Positions 26,331 to 35,731 are shown, numbered from the stretch's first letter. The stretch is DNA of 64,000 nt from Bradyrhizobium sp. CCGB12 (GCF_024199845.1 NZ_JANADO010000001.1:5270001-5334000); one strand, 5' to 3'. The notes: a model not told the origin generated them from the letters alone. Numbers and translations are program-made.

Positions 26331-28592
26331 TCAACGCTGCGTCAGCAATTCCTCGATCCTGATCGGAAAGCGACGGACCCGCACGCCGGTCGCGTGCCAG
26401 ACCGCGTTGGCGACGGCGCCAGCGCTGCCGGTGATGCCGATCTCGCCGACGCCCTTGATGCCGAGCGCATTCACATGCGGGTCATGCTCCTCGACCGTGA
26501 TCACGTCGAGCGGTGGCACGTCGGCATTCACAGGGATGTGGTACTCGCCGAGATTGGCATTCATGATGCGGCCGGTGCGGCGATCGGTGACCGCCTCCTC
26601 GTGCAGCGCAAAGGACAGGCCCCAGATCATGCCGCCGAACAGCTGGCTCTTCACCAGATGCGGATTGACGATGCGTCCCGCCGCAAACGCGCCGACCATG
26701 CGTGTGACGCGGATCTGGCCGAGCTCGGGATCGACCTTCACCTCCGCGAACACCGCGCCGTGGGCGTGCATCGCATATTCCTCCATCGCCGCAGGGTTCG
26801 CCGCGCCGGTGCCGCGGGCCTCGACCTCGGCGACGCCTGCGCGCGCCAGGATCTCCGCGTAGCTCTCACCGCGGCTTTCGTCGTCACGTCGGAGCAGCCT
26901 GCCGTCGCGCGCGATCACGCCGGCATTGCCGGCGCCAAACAGCGGCGAGCGCTCGTCATTGGTGGCGAGATCGGCGAGCTTTGCAATCACGGCCGCGCCG
27001 GCGCTGTAGATCGCCGCACCCGCGGTCGCAGTGTGCGCCGAGCCGCCGGCGATGCCCGCGTCGGGCAGATCGGAGGTGCCGGCCTTGAACTCGACGCGGT
27101 CGATATCGAGACCGACGGCATCGGCCGCGATCTGCGCAAGGGCCGTCCAGGCGCCCTGCCCCATGTCATGCGCGCCGATCTCCATGACGCCGGAGCCGTC
27201 ACGGCGGATGGCCGCGCGCGCCTCGGCCTGGAACATCAGTGCCGGGAAGGTCGCGGTGCCCATGCCCCAGCCGACCAGAAGGCCGGCATCGTCGCGCATC
27301 TGCCGCGGCTGGAGCGGGCGCTTCGCCCAGCCGAAGCGGGCTGCACCCTGTTCGTAGCAGGCGCGCAGCGCCTTGGACGAGAACGGTTTTCCGGTGATCG
27401 GCTCGACCTCGGCATAGTTCTTCAGGCGGAAGGCGAGCGGATCGATGCCGCAAGCCCAGGCCATCTCGTCGATCGCACTCTCGAGCGCAATCGAGCCGGT
27501 CGCCTCGCCCGGCGCGCGCATGAACAGCGGCGTGCCGGTGTTGACGCGCACGGCATCATGCGAGGTGCGGATCGCAGGCGCCGCATAGAGCGTGTGCGAG
27601 GCATCGGCGGCGGGCTCGTAGAAGTCGTCGAACGTGCTCGACACGGTCCTGGCGTGATGATCAAGCGCGGTCAGACGCCCCTCGCCATCCGCGCCGATGC
27701 GCAGCCGCTGACGCGTCGGCGCGCGATGGCCGACCGGGCCATACATCTGCTCACGGCGCAGCACGAGCTTGACCGGCTTGCCGACCAGCTTGGCGGCCAT
27801 GATGCCGAGCGTCTGCGGTCCCGCCATCAGCCCCTTGGAGCCGAAGCCGCCGCCGAGGAACGGGCTGCGGATGTGGATCCTGTCGTGGGCGATGCCGAAC
27901 AATTCGGCGATACGCGCCAGGGACATCATCAGGCCCTGGGTCGGCATGTCGACCGACAGTCTGTCACCATCCCAGTGAGCCACGATCGCATGCGGCTCCA
28001 TGGCGTTGTGATATTGCGGCGGCGTCTCGTAGATCGCATCGATCTGCTTGTCGGCCGAGGCAAGGCCCGCCTCGATATCGCCGTGGTGATGCGCCGCGGG
28101 GTTGCCGACACCAACGACCGGCGGCACGAAGCTTTCGCCGGCATCGAGGCCGACCAGCGCAGGCAGCGCCTCGTAGCGCGGTGCCAGCAGCGTCGCGCCT
28201 TCCGTGGCAGCCTCGAGCGTCTCGGCGATCACCACCGCAATCGGCTGATTGGCGTAGCGCACCTCGTGGCTTTGCAGCACCTCCATCCGAAACACGAACG
28301 GATTGGTCTTGATCTCCGGATCGATCGCGAGCTGCGGCTTGTGGTCGGGCGTCATGACGTCGACGACGCCGGAATGGCGCTTTGCTGCCTCGACATCGAG
28401 CGATGTCACGCGGCCACGCGCGATGCTGGCGACCGCCATTACCGCGAACAGCATGCCGGACGGATGATTGTCGGCGGCGTAGGTTGCCTGCCCCTTCACC
28501 TTGAGGAGCCCGTCGCGGCGGGTCAGCGGCTGGCCGATATTCGAGCCGTGGCGCAGATGGGCGGGCGCGCTGGTCAGGTTGAGCTCAGGCAT
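26331..28592 (-). CDS. Xanthine dehydrogenase family, molybdopterin-binding subunit
   Basis: A protein of 753 residues. Molybdenum-cofactor signatures include GGGFGSKGLMAGPQ, RAPGEATGSIALESAIDEMA, AHDMGQGAWTALAQIAAD and the catalytic Glu in KGVGEIGITGSAGAVANA. No Tat signal is seen, so it should be cytoplasmic. It is the third and large subunit of a three-gene operon and overlaps the FAD-subunit gene by eight bases. Similarity in layout to PaoABC-type aldehyde oxidoreductases suggests oxidation of an aldehyde or aromatic; the substrate is not known. Confidence 0.93.
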   Translation of the reverse strand: MPELNLTSAPAHLRHGSNIGQPLTRRDGLLKVKGQATYAADNHPSGMLFAVMAVASIARGRVTSLDVEAAKRHSGVVDVMTPDHKPQLAIDPEIKTNPFVFRMEVLQSHEVRYANQPIAVVIAETLEAATEGATLLAPRYEALPALVGLDAGESFVPPVVGVGNPAAHHHGDIEAGLASADKQIDAIYETPPQYHNAMEPHAIVAHWDGDRLSVDMPTQGLMMSLARIAELFGIAHDRIHIRSPFLGGGFGSKGLMAGPQTLGIMAAKLVGKPVKLVLRREQMYGPVGHRAPTRQRLRIGADGEGRLTALDHHARTVSSTFDDFYEPAADASHTLYAAPAIRTSHDAVRVNTGTPLFMRAPGEATGSIALESAIDEMAWACGIDPLAFRLKNYAEVEPITGKPFSSKALRACYEQGAARFGWAKRPLQPRQMRDDAGLLVGWGMGTATFPALMFQAEARAAIRRDGSGVMEIGAHDMGQGAWTALAQIAADAVGLDIDRVEFKAGTSDLPDAGIAGGSAHTATAGAAIYSAGAAVIAKLADLATNDERSPLFGAGNAGVIARDGRLLRRDDESRGESYAEILARAGVAEVEARGTGAANPAAMEEYAMHAHGAVFAEVKVDPELGQIRVTRMVGAFAAGRIVNPHLVKSQLFGGMIWGLSFALHEEAVTDRRTGRIMNANLGEYHIPVNADVPPLDVITVEEHDPHVNALGIKGVGEIGITGSAGAVANAVWHATGVRVRRFPIRIEELLTQR

Positions 28593-29640
28593 GGATGGCT
28601 CCAGACATCGAAGCAAAGGGAGAGGCCGGCAGCGCGGGGATACGCGCGGGCGTGCCGGCCGCGGCAAGGGTCAGTGCGCGCACGACGATGCGGCGCGCGA
28701 GCTCGATCTTGAAGGCGTTGTCGCCGGACGGCTTTGCATCGGTGAGCGCACGCCAGGCGGCTTCCTTGAACGCGTCGGCCGTGGGCGCGACGTTCCTGAG
28801 AACGTCCTCCGCGGCGCGGGCCCGCCAGGGTTTTGCGGCGACGCCGCCGAACGCGAGACGCGCCTCCGCGATCCTGCCATTCTCGATCCGCAGCGCAGCC
28901 GCCGCCGAGACGACGGCGAAGGCGTAGGACGTGCGCTCGCGGACCTTGAGATAGCGCGCATGCGCGGCAAAGCCGCGCGCGGCAGGCGGCAGGCGCACTG
29001 CGACGATGAGATCGCCGGGCTCGAGCACGGACTCGCGCTCGGGCGTATCGCCGGGCAAGCGGTGCAGCTCGTCGAGCGCGATCTCGCGCCGGCCGTTTCT
29101 GCCCTCGATCTCGACGATTGCGTCGAGTGCAACCAGCGGGACGCAGAAGTCGGAGGGATGCGTGGCGATGCAGCTCTCGCTCCAGCCGAGCACGGCGTGG
29201 GTGCGGTTCTCGCCGTCACGGGCATCGCAGCCGCTGCCGGCCTCGCGCTTGTTGCAGCGGCTGGCGGTGTCGTAGAAATAGGCGCAGCGCGTCCGTTGCA
29301 GGAGATTGCCGCCGACGGTCGCGGCGTTGCGCAGTTGCGCGGAGGCACCGGAGAGCAACGCTTCGGCCACCGCGGGATACGACCTCGCGAATTCAGCGTC
29401 ATGCGCGAGATCGGCGTTGCTGACGAGCGCGCCGATGCGCAACGACCCATCGGCGAGGCGCTCGATCCCGTCGAGTCCGTCGAGATGCGTGACGTCGACG
29501 AGACGATCCGGACGGCTGACGCCGCCTTTCATCAGATCGAGCAGATTGGTGCCGGCGGCAAGATAGACGGCGCCCGGCTGGGCCGCGGCGGCAACGGCTT
29601 CAGTGACCGTGCCGGGCCTGACATAATCGAACGGCTTCAT
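28585..29640 (-). CDS. Xanthine dehydrogenase family, FAD-binding subunit with extra Cys cluster
   Basis: A protein of 351 residues. FAD-binding segments are YLAAGTNLLDLMKGG and NAATVGGNLLQRTRC. Directly after them an insertion carries Cys residues spaced as C-AYFYDTASR-C-NKREAGSG-C, matching the [4Fe-4S]-binding loop known in PaoB and 4-hydroxybenzoyl-CoA reductase subunits. Electrons from the molybdenum site would pass the two [2Fe-2S] clusters to FAD, with the extra cluster nearby. Its start overlaps the stop of the iron-sulfur gene by four bases. Confidence 0.92.
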   Translation of the reverse strand: MKPFDYVRPGTVTEAVAAAAQPGAVYLAAGTNLLDLMKGGVSRPDRLVDVTHLDGLDGIERLADGSLRIGALVSNADLAHDAEFARSYPAVAEALLSGASAQLRNAATVGGNLLQRTRCAYFYDTASRCNKREAGSGCDARDGENRTHAVLGWSESCIATHPSDFCVPLVALDAIVEIEGRNGRREIALDELHRLPGDTPERESVLEPGDLIVAVRLPPAARGFAAHARYLKVRERTSYAFAVVSAAAALRIENGRIAEARLAFGGVAAKPWRARAAEDVLRNVAPTADAFKEAAWRALTDAKPSGDNAFKIELARRIVVRALTLAAAGTPARIPALPASPFASMSGAIHA

Positions 29641-30134
29641 GCGGAGCGCCTCTGATTGGATTCGTCCATGCGTTCTTGTGCGTCGAGCACGGCATCGACG
29701 ATGCCGACATAGGCGCCGCAGCGGCACAGGTTGCCGCTCATGCATTCGCGGATGCGCTCGGGATCGTTGCCGGCTTGCGCTTCGCGCATCATGCCGATCG
29801 CGCTCATGATCTGGCCGGGGGTGCAGAAGCCGCACTGAAAGCCGTCATGGGCGATGAAGGCGGCCTGCATCGGGTGAAGCTGGTCGCCGCGCGCAACGCC
29901 CTCGATGGTGAGAATGTCGGCGCCGTCATGGCTGATGGCGAGCGCGAGGCAGGAGTTGATGCGCTTGCCGTCAACCAGAATGGTGCAGGCGCCGCACTGG
30001 CCGCGGTCGCATCCCTTCTTGGTTCCGGTGAGATGGAGGCGCTCACGCAGCAGATCGAGCAGCGTGACGCGCGGATCGTCGAGGACGAAGTCGCGCCGCG
30101 CACCGTTCACGGTGAGGCTGATGGAGTGGTTCAT
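29637..30134 (-). CDS. Xanthine dehydrogenase family, [2Fe-2S] subunit
   Basis: A protein of 165 residues with the two cluster motifs: GCDRGQCGACTILVDGKRIN with a following Cys, then CGFCTPGQIMSA and CMSGNLCRCGAY. There is no N-terminal Tat signal, unlike E. coli PaoA. It is the first gene of the operon. It carries electrons from the molybdenum cofactor to FAD. Confidence 0.94.
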   Translation of the reverse strand: MNHSISLTVNGARRDFVLDDPRVTLLDLLRERLHLTGTKKGCDRGQCGACTILVDGKRINSCLALAISHDGADILTIEGVARGDQLHPMQAAFIAHDGFQCGFCTPGQIMSAIGMMREAQAGNDPERIRECMSGNLCRCGAYVGIVDAVLDAQERMDESNQRRSA

Positions 30135-30247
30135 ACAAGGCTCCGATCAGAAATGGACATGAGTCGTCGCGCAGCGCGCCACCTCCGTGGCCGCCGTCGA
30201 TATGCGCTGGCCCGAACATAATCCGGACCGACACTTGAGCGAAAATA

Positions 30248-30262
30248 CGGAGGTACCCTCCG
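30248..30262. promoter_or_regulatory. Candidate TetR operator CGGAGG-N3-CCTCCG
   Basis: A perfect 6-3-6 inverted repeat lies in the divergent region between the molybdenum hydroxylase operon and the TetR gene. The neighbouring TetR protein is the obvious candidate to bind it. Confidence 0.55.
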
Positions 30263-30387
30263 CTTAACAAGGGCTGGCGGAAAATATTTGGAATTCGTCA
30301 AAAGCCCGTGCGCCACCAACGCGATGCAGCCCCGCAAGGGTTCAACAAGGGTTCAATCTAACCAATTCGTGATCTACATTGCCGGGG

Positions 30388-31026
30388 ATGGACGACCACA
30401 CCGACCAGATTCGAAAGCCCCGCGCCGATGCCGTGCGCAATCGCGAGCGCGTGCTCGAAGCTGCAAAGGTGGTGTTCAACGCCGGCGGACCGGAGGCGAG
30501 CCTCGAGGCCGTTGCAAAACGTGCCGGCGTCGGCATCGGCACGCTCTATCGGCATTTTCCGGCGCGCGAGGATTTGTTCGAGGCGGTGTACCGGCGCGAG
30601 GTCGAACAGCTCAGCGAGCTTGCCGAGCAACTGAAGAATGCAAAAGACCCGGTCGACGCGCTGCGGCGCTGGCTGCGTTCCAACGTCGAATTCGTCGCCA
30701 CCAAGAAAGGCATGTCAGCCGCGCTGGCGCTGACGTTCCAGAGTTCGTCGGAACTTGCCGCGTTCTCGATGGACCGGCTGACCAAGGCGATCGGCTCGCT
30801 ACTCGATCGCGCGGTCGCAGCCGGTCAAATGCGCGGCGATATCAGCCCGGAGGATTTGCTCAGGGCGTTGGTCGGCATGTGCTACATGCACGACCAGCCC
30901 GGATGGCAGTCCTCGGTGCTGCGGATGCTCGACGTGTTCGTGGACGGCTTGCGGGTGCAACCAGCCGCCAACGCAAAGGCGCGCGCCGCCAGGCCCGCGA
31001 AGCCGGCAGTGAAACGAAAGCGATAG
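30388..31026 (+). CDS. TetR/AcrR family transcriptional regulator
   Basis: A protein of 212 residues. The N-terminal DNA-binding domain has RVLEAAKVVFNAGGPEASLE and VGIGTLYRHFPAREDLFEAV. A ligand-binding helical region follows (MSAALALTFQSSSELAAF) and the C-terminus is Lys/Arg/Ala-rich. ATG at 30388 is chosen. It is divergent from the molybdenum hydroxylase operon and probably represses it until an aldehyde or related ligand binds. Confidence 0.92.
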   Translation: MDDHTDQIRKPRADAVRNRERVLEAAKVVFNAGGPEASLEAVAKRAGVGIGTLYRHFPAREDLFEAVYRREVEQLSELAEQLKNAKDPVDALRRWLRSNVEFVATKKGMSAALALTFQSSSELAAFSMDRLTKAIGSLLDRAVAAGQMRGDISPEDLLRALVGMCYMHDQPGWQSSVLRMLDVFVDGLRVQPAANAKARAARPAKPAVKRKR

Positions 31027-31094
31027 CACGCCCGTACTTCCTGAGAGGTCATGCTAGGATCAGCATCGCCAGGATTTCAACGCGGAGCCTTGTC

Positions 31095-31502
31095 ATGCGC
31101 ACGTCCGCTTTGCTCGTCGCTCTCACGATTGCCCTCCGCGCCGTCCCAGCGCTCGCCGGCGATGTCACGGCCGCACAGAGCGTCATCCGCGCCCAGGAAC
31201 AGGCTTTTGCGCGCGACGATGCGGCCGCGGCTTATTCCCATGCCGCGCCGGCGATCAAGGAGATTTTTCCCGCCCCGGACATCTTCATGTCGATGGTGCA
31301 GAACGGTTACGCGCCGGTCTATCGCCACAAGAGCTTCGAGTTCGGCGAGAGCAAGAGCGACGGCAACTGGATCGCCCAGCGCGTCCACATCGTCGATGCC
31401 AATGGCGAGGCCTGGGAGGCGCTGTACACGCTCGAGCAGCAGGCTGACGGCAGCTACAAGATCACCGGCTGCTCGCTGCTGAAGGCGAGACAGGCGGTCT
31501 AG
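31095..31502 (+). CDS. DUF4864 domain exported protein
   Basis: A protein of 135 residues with signal peptide LLVALTIALRAVPALA. The mature part has the DUF4864 pattern: VIRAQEQAFARDDAAAAYSH, IFPAPDIFMSMVQNGYAPVY, and a closing YTLEQQADGSYKITGCSLL. The fold is probably NTF2-like and the function is unknown. It is convergent with lspA. Confidence 0.83.
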   Translation: MRTSALLVALTIALRAVPALAGDVTAAQSVIRAQEQAFARDDAAAAYSHAAPAIKEIFPAPDIFMSMVQNGYAPVYRHKSFEFGESKSDGNWIAQRVHIVDANGEAWEALYTLEQQADGSYKITGCSLLKARQAV

Positions 31503-31511
31503 ACCCTCTTC

Positions 31512-32051
31512 TCATCGGCCGTGACGTGGCGGCTCCTGGCTCTCGGTGCCAACGCCTTGGGGCACCAGAAATGTGGATGCCAACGTCGCGAGGGCGCCCA
31601 ACGTGATGGCGGTGTCGGCGAGATTGAAAACGGCAAAAGACCACGCCTTGTAAGACACGTGGACGAAGTCGATCACCGAGCCGATCCGAACGCGGTCCAG
31701 CATGTTACCGAGCGCTCCGCCAATGATCAGCGCGAGTCCGAATGCCTGTATCGGCTGGCTCGTCAGCACGCGGCTGAGCCACCAGCCCAACAGGCCGCAG
31801 GCCAGAAGAGATAGAGCAACCAGCGGCCAACGCTGGGCGTCATCCGCGAACCTGAGGAAGCTGAACGAGATGCCCTTGTTGTAGGACAGGATGAAATCGA
31901 CTGACGGCAACGTGTCCGACGCCAGAACGACCATCGGACGGCCTGGCTCCAACAAACTGACGACGAGTTGCTTCGTCCCCTGATCCAGCAGGACGATAGC
32001 GAGGATCAACCCGATCCAGCGGAGGCTCACACCTGACGGCATCGGGGGCAT
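31512..32051 (-). CDS. lspA: Lipoprotein signal peptidase (signal peptidase II)
   Basis: A protein of 179 residues with four membrane helices. The catalytic Asp pair is in GNMLDRVRIGSVIDFVHV and FNLADTAITLG, and the conserved N-terminal DQGTK is present. It cleaves prolipoproteins at the lipobox in the inner membrane. The start at 32051 is five bases after the MFS transporter stop, so the two genes are probably cotranscribed; ATG at 32042 is an alternative. It is not next to ileS, so this may be an additional copy, but the window cannot show that. Confidence 0.92.
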   Translation of the reverse strand: MPPMPSGVSLRWIGLILAIVLLDQGTKQLVVSLLEPGRPMVVLASDTLPSVDFILSYNKGISFSFLRFADDAQRWPLVALSLLACGLLGWWLSRVLTSQPIQAFGLALIIGGALGNMLDRVRIGSVIDFVHVSYKAWSFAVFNLADTAITLGALATLASTFLVPQGVGTESQEPPRHGR

Positions 32052-32056
32052 CGGTC

Positions 32057-33322
32057 CTAGGTCGCAAAACCGGGCCCCGCCTTGACCGCGTTCATGCGCG
32101 AGCGGATCAGCAGCAGCACGACGATGCCGATATTGAGCGCGTTCCACGCCACGCCATTGGCGAACGCCGCGGCATAGGAACCCGTCGCATCGAAGATCAG
32201 GCCCGACACCCAGCCGCCGAAGGACATGCCGAACACCGAGGCGAAGATCACGATGCCGACGCGGGTTGCGGCTTCGCTCGCCGGCATCGCCTCGCGCACG
32301 ATGATGGCGTAGCTCGGCACGATGCCGCCCTGGAACAGGCCGAACATCGCAGAAATGAGATAGAGCGAGGTGAGGCTGTCGAAGAACAAATAGAACACCA
32401 GCGCAAAACCTTGCGCCAACGACCCGACCAGCAGCGTGCGGATGCCGCCGATCTTGTCGGCGAGGAAGCCCGAACCGATCCGGCTGATGATGCCGCAGGC
32501 CATCATCAGCGACAGCATCTCGGCGCCACGCGCAACGCCATAACCAAGGTCGCCGCAATAGGCGACGATATGCACCTGCGGCATCGCCATCGCGACGCAG
32601 CAGGAGATACTGGCGATCGAGAGCAGCACCGTCAGCGTGTTGGTCGACAGCTTGAGGTCGACCCGCGGCGGAGGTGCGTTGGCATGATCGCGGATGTGAT
32701 CGTCGCCCATCTGCGCGCGCAGGACCAACACCAGCACCGTCATCAGGCCCACGCAGACGAGCCCGATCCCGATATGGGTGTAGCGCCAGCCGGCGGTCTG
32801 CGCGCCCCAGCTCACGATCGGCGGCCATATCGTGCCGGCGACGTAATTGCCGCTGGCGACGATGGTCACGGCAAGTCCGCGATAGCGCTCGAACCAATGC
32901 GAGGCCTCCGCCATCAGCGGCGCGAAAGTCGCGGAGGTACCGAGGCCGATGAGGAAATACGCAGCCACGAACTGCCAGAGCTGAGTTGACAGTCCCGCGA
33001 GCACATTGGCGACGCCGAGAAAGGCGATGCTGATCGCCATCGCGGGCACGATGCCGAAACGGTCGGTGATCTTGCCGGCGATCACGCCGCCCAGCCCGAA
33101 ACCGAACATCATCAGCGTGAAGGCCAGCGACACCGCGCCGCGTGTGGCACCAAATTCCGCCTGCACCACGGGAATCACAACCACGACCGCCCACATGCCG
33201 ACGGCGCCGACCGAGCCGATCAGGAGCGCAATGACGAGCCGCATCCAGGCCTGACGGGAATCAGGGCTGAATGAATCAGGCGTTTGTCCTGAGTGATTTG
33301 GCGCGTGCACGGGTCGGACCAT
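32057..33322 (-). CDS. MFS transporter (monocarboxylate/oxalate-formate type)
   Basis: A protein of 421 residues with twelve predicted helices. The loop 2-3 signature is GGVIAGKITDRFGIVPA and the family pattern ASHWFERYRGLAVTIVASGNYVAGTIWPP recalls the monocarboxylate porter and oxalate/formate antiporter branch. The substrate is unknown, probably a small organic acid. It is divergent from the copper operon. Confidence 0.88.
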   Translation of the reverse strand: MVRPVHAPNHSGQTPDSFSPDSRQAWMRLVIALLIGSVGAVGMWAVVVVIPVVQAEFGATRGAVSLAFTLMMFGFGLGGVIAGKITDRFGIVPAMAISIAFLGVANVLAGLSTQLWQFVAAYFLIGLGTSATFAPLMAEASHWFERYRGLAVTIVASGNYVAGTIWPPIVSWGAQTAGWRYTHIGIGLVCVGLMTVLVLVLRAQMGDDHIRDHANAPPPRVDLKLSTNTLTVLLSIASISCCVAMAMPQVHIVAYCGDLGYGVARGAEMLSLMMACGIISRIGSGFLADKIGGIRTLLVGSLAQGFALVFYLFFDSLTSLYLISAMFGLFQGGIVPSYAIIVREAMPASEAATRVGIVIFASVFGMSFGGWVSGLIFDATGSYAAAFANGVAWNALNIGIVVLLLIRSRMNAVKAGPGFAT

Positions 33323-33473
33323 GACCCGCGGATTGCCAGGGGGTCAAGCATCGTGGCGCGATATTGGGCATGCGCGGTGCACTGCGGTAAGAAGGCGCTT
33401 GGCGAGCGCGCGTTTTGCCATTAATTTGCGATCAGCGTGTGCAACATTGCCGCGCGAGGAGCCTATCGGCGGA

Positions 33474-33920
33474 ATGCTGTTGCGATTGACGCGATCGATG
33501 CGGATCAGGGTGGGGCGCCTCGTTGCCCTCGCCTATCTGTTTTGCGTGCTCGCGCCGGCAGCAGCCCTCGCCTGGGGCAGCGGCCCCGCGCCGTGCCTTG
33601 CGGACGAGGCTGAGATCGCCGATCAGGTGCCGGCGCACCACCATATGCAGGCAAGCCATGTGCATGGCGATTCCTCGCATGACCACGCGGGCGCACATGT
33701 GCATCACCAGACCGCCGCGCAGGACACGCCCGCTCCGCATCATCATGGCGGCAAGGGTGCGGCCGGACCATGCTGCGCGATGATGTGCGTGAGCGCGCTG
33801 CCGGCCGATCTGCCCAGCGTCGCCAAGCCGCTTCGGCCCGTCTCCGCCTGCGCGCCCGAGATCGTGGCCAGCCTGCACAGCGCGACGCCGCCCCCGCACT
33901 ACCGTCCTCCCATCGCCTGA
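33474..33920 (+). CDS. Exported His-rich, Cys-containing protein (copper-locus)
   Basis: A protein of 148 residues. An N-terminal membrane/signal segment (VALAYLFCVLAPAAALA) precedes a His-rich stretch with HHHMQASHVHGDSSHDHAG and PAPHHHGG, then GPCCAMMCVSALP. His, Cys and Met clusters are typical of copper binding. ATG at 33474 has GAGGAG 12 bases upstream; ATG at 33498 would give the same mature protein. It opens the copper-handling gene run and may be a periplasmic copper sponge. No firm family is recognised. Confidence 0.75.
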   Translation: MLLRLTRSMRIRVGRLVALAYLFCVLAPAAALAWGSGPAPCLADEAEIADQVPAHHHMQASHVHGDSSHDHAGAHVHHQTAAQDTPAPHHHGGKGAAGPCCAMMCVSALPADLPSVAKPLRPVSACAPEIVASLHSATPPPHYRPPIA

Positions 33921-33999
33921 TCTGACGCGACGACGTCAGGCCGAACGCGCGTCAGCGCGCGCGAACCTGTGGTCTCCAAGGACAGATCAGGGATGAATC

Positions 34000-34284
34000 A
34001 TGCTTACGCTTTCCGGGGCGAAGTCCGCCGCCGCATCCGCGGCGCGTGGACGACACTTTCCATTTAGTTGGCCGCTGCTGGCCGTGATTGCGCTGGCGTT
34101 GGCCGGCTGCATGCCGACAACGACACAAATCGCTGCCGCGGATCCTGCCGATCCCGCGGCCAAGGTCGCGCCTGTCGGCTATCGATCGACGATCGCACCC
34201 TACAGCAGCCTTCGGCCTGCAACACCGGCGCCATGGCGCGAGCGCAACGAGAACGTCGCGCCACAGCCGAAGCAAGACCGGTAG
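34000..34284 (+). CDS. Small lipoprotein of the copper operon
   Basis: A protein of 94 residues with a late lipobox (ALALAGC, Cys37) after an unusually long basic n-region. The mature part is Pro/Ala-rich with GYRSTIAPYSSLRPA and ends in a basic QPKQDR. Nine bases separate it from the TolC-like gene. The function is unknown, possibly an envelope accessory to the efflux protein. Confidence 0.72.
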   Translation: MLTLSGAKSAAASAARGRHFPFSWPLLAVIALALAGCMPTTTQIAAADPADPAAKVAPVGYRSTIAPYSSLRPATPAPWRERNENVAPQPKQDR

Positions 34285-34293
34285 GACCGCGCC

Positions 34294-35718
34294 ATGACAC
34301 ACCATCTCGCGCGAAGCCTGCTCCTTCTCGCTGCGCTCAGTCTGTCCGGCTGCGCCGCGTTCTCGCCCGATGGCGGCATGAATGCCGTCTCGGAGCTGGC
34401 GAGCCAGAGCATCAACAAGGACGTCGCTTTCGTGCGAACGAGCGAGGGAGCCGACGCGGTCGACGGGCGCGTGCGCCGGCTGCTGTCGCTGACGCTGAGC
34501 GTCGAGACCGCCGTGCAGATTGCATTGCTCAACAACAAGGGACTGCAAGCGGCCTACAACGAGCTGGCGCTCGCCGAGACCGATCTGGTCGAGCAGAGCC
34601 TGCCGCCCAATCCCGTGTTCTCGATCTCGCGGATCTCAGGCAATGGCGCCAGCGAGATCGAGCGGCAGGTGGTCGGCGACATCCTCGCGCTCGCCACCCT
34701 GCCGTTCCGCTCCGACATCGCCCGCGACCGCTTCCGTCAGGCCCAGTTGCGCGCGGCGCTGGCGACACTGCGGCTCGCCACCGACGTCCGCCGCGCTTAT
34801 TGGCGCACGGTTGCCGGCAACGAGATGGTTGTGCTGCTGACGGATGCGAAGGCGACGGCGGAATCGACCGCACAGTTCGCGGTCAAGCTCGGCGAGACCG
34901 GCTCGCTCAACAAGCTCGACCAGGCCCGCGAACAGGTGTTTTACGCCGAGACCACCGCCGACCTCGCTACCGCACGACAGACGGCAGCGAGCGCACGCGA
35001 AAGGCTTGCGCGCCTGATGGGACTGTGGGACGGCGGCCTCGACTTCCGCCTGCCGAACGCGTTACCGCCGCTGCCACGCCGGCCGCTGGCCTTGCCCACG
35101 ATCGAGGCCGACGCGGTCGCCCATCGCATCGATTTGCAGATCGCGCGACTGGAGCTGGCGGCGCTGGCGAAATCGCTGAACCTCACCGAAGCGACACGCT
35201 TCGTCACGCTGCTCGATCTCGCCGGCATCTCCCGCCGCACCCAGGATCCGGAAGGCGCACCGTTCCGCGAACGCGGCTTCGACGTGCAATTCCAGATCCC
35301 GATCTTCGACGGCGGCGAGGTGCGCGTGCGCCAGGCGGCCGAGACCTACAATTTCGCCTTCAACCGCCTGACCGAGCGCGCCGTCAACATCCGCTCCGAA
35401 GCGCGCGATGCCTATCGGGTCTATCGCTCCAGCTACGACATCGCCAGTCATTACCAGCGCGAGATCATCCCCTTGCGAAAAATCATCACCGAAGAGATGC
35501 AGCTGCGCTTCTCCAGCATGCAGGTCGACATCTTCGCGCTGCTCACCGAGGCGCGGCAGCGTCTGGCCTCACTGCGCGGCGCCATCGATGCCAGACAAAG
35601 ATTCTTCCTTGCGCAGTCCGACCTGCAGACCGCCGTCAATGGCGGCGGGGCACCTGCGGCCAGCGGTGACAATCCAACCACCATCGCCGCGGCAGCACCA
35701 GCCGATGGCGGACACTGA
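34294..35718 (+). CDS. TolC-family outer membrane lipoprotein
   Basis: A protein of 474 residues with lipobox LSLSGCAAF (Cys20). The body is the long helical TolC type with two outer-membrane efflux repeats: LTLSVETAVQIALLNNKGLQ with LPPNPVFSIS, and LKSLN-type AKSLNLTEATRFVT with FDVQFQIPIFDGGEV. It should form a trimeric outer-membrane channel. No membrane fusion protein or RND pump is next to it, which is unusual, so it must work with a distant pump or serve another export role for copper. Confidence 0.88.
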   Translation: MTHHLARSLLLLAALSLSGCAAFSPDGGMNAVSELASQSINKDVAFVRTSEGADAVDGRVRRLLSLTLSVETAVQIALLNNKGLQAAYNELALAETDLVEQSLPPNPVFSISRISGNGASEIERQVVGDILALATLPFRSDIARDRFRQAQLRAALATLRLATDVRRAYWRTVAGNEMVVLLTDAKATAESTAQFAVKLGETGSLNKLDQAREQVFYAETTADLATARQTAASARERLARLMGLWDGGLDFRLPNALPPLPRRPLALPTIEADAVAHRIDLQIARLELAALAKSLNLTEATRFVTLLDLAGISRRTQDPEGAPFRERGFDVQFQIPIFDGGEVRVRQAAETYNFAFNRLTERAVNIRSEARDAYRVYRSSYDIASHYQREIIPLRKIITEEMQLRFSSMQVDIFALLTEARQRLASLRGAIDARQRFFLAQSDLQTAVNGGGAPAASGDNPTTIAAAAPADGGH

Positions 35719-35731
35719 CATGGAGGCCGAC

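Noticed and set aside
26394..28712. Plus-strand frame of 772 codons
   Set aside because: Exact shadow of the molybdenum hydroxylase subunit, with His/Arg/Ala bias and no recognisable domain.
30288..31502. Plus-strand frame of 404 codons spanning the TetR gene
   Set aside because: Only its last 135 codons (DUF4864) are real; the earlier part is a shifted reading of the TetR gene.
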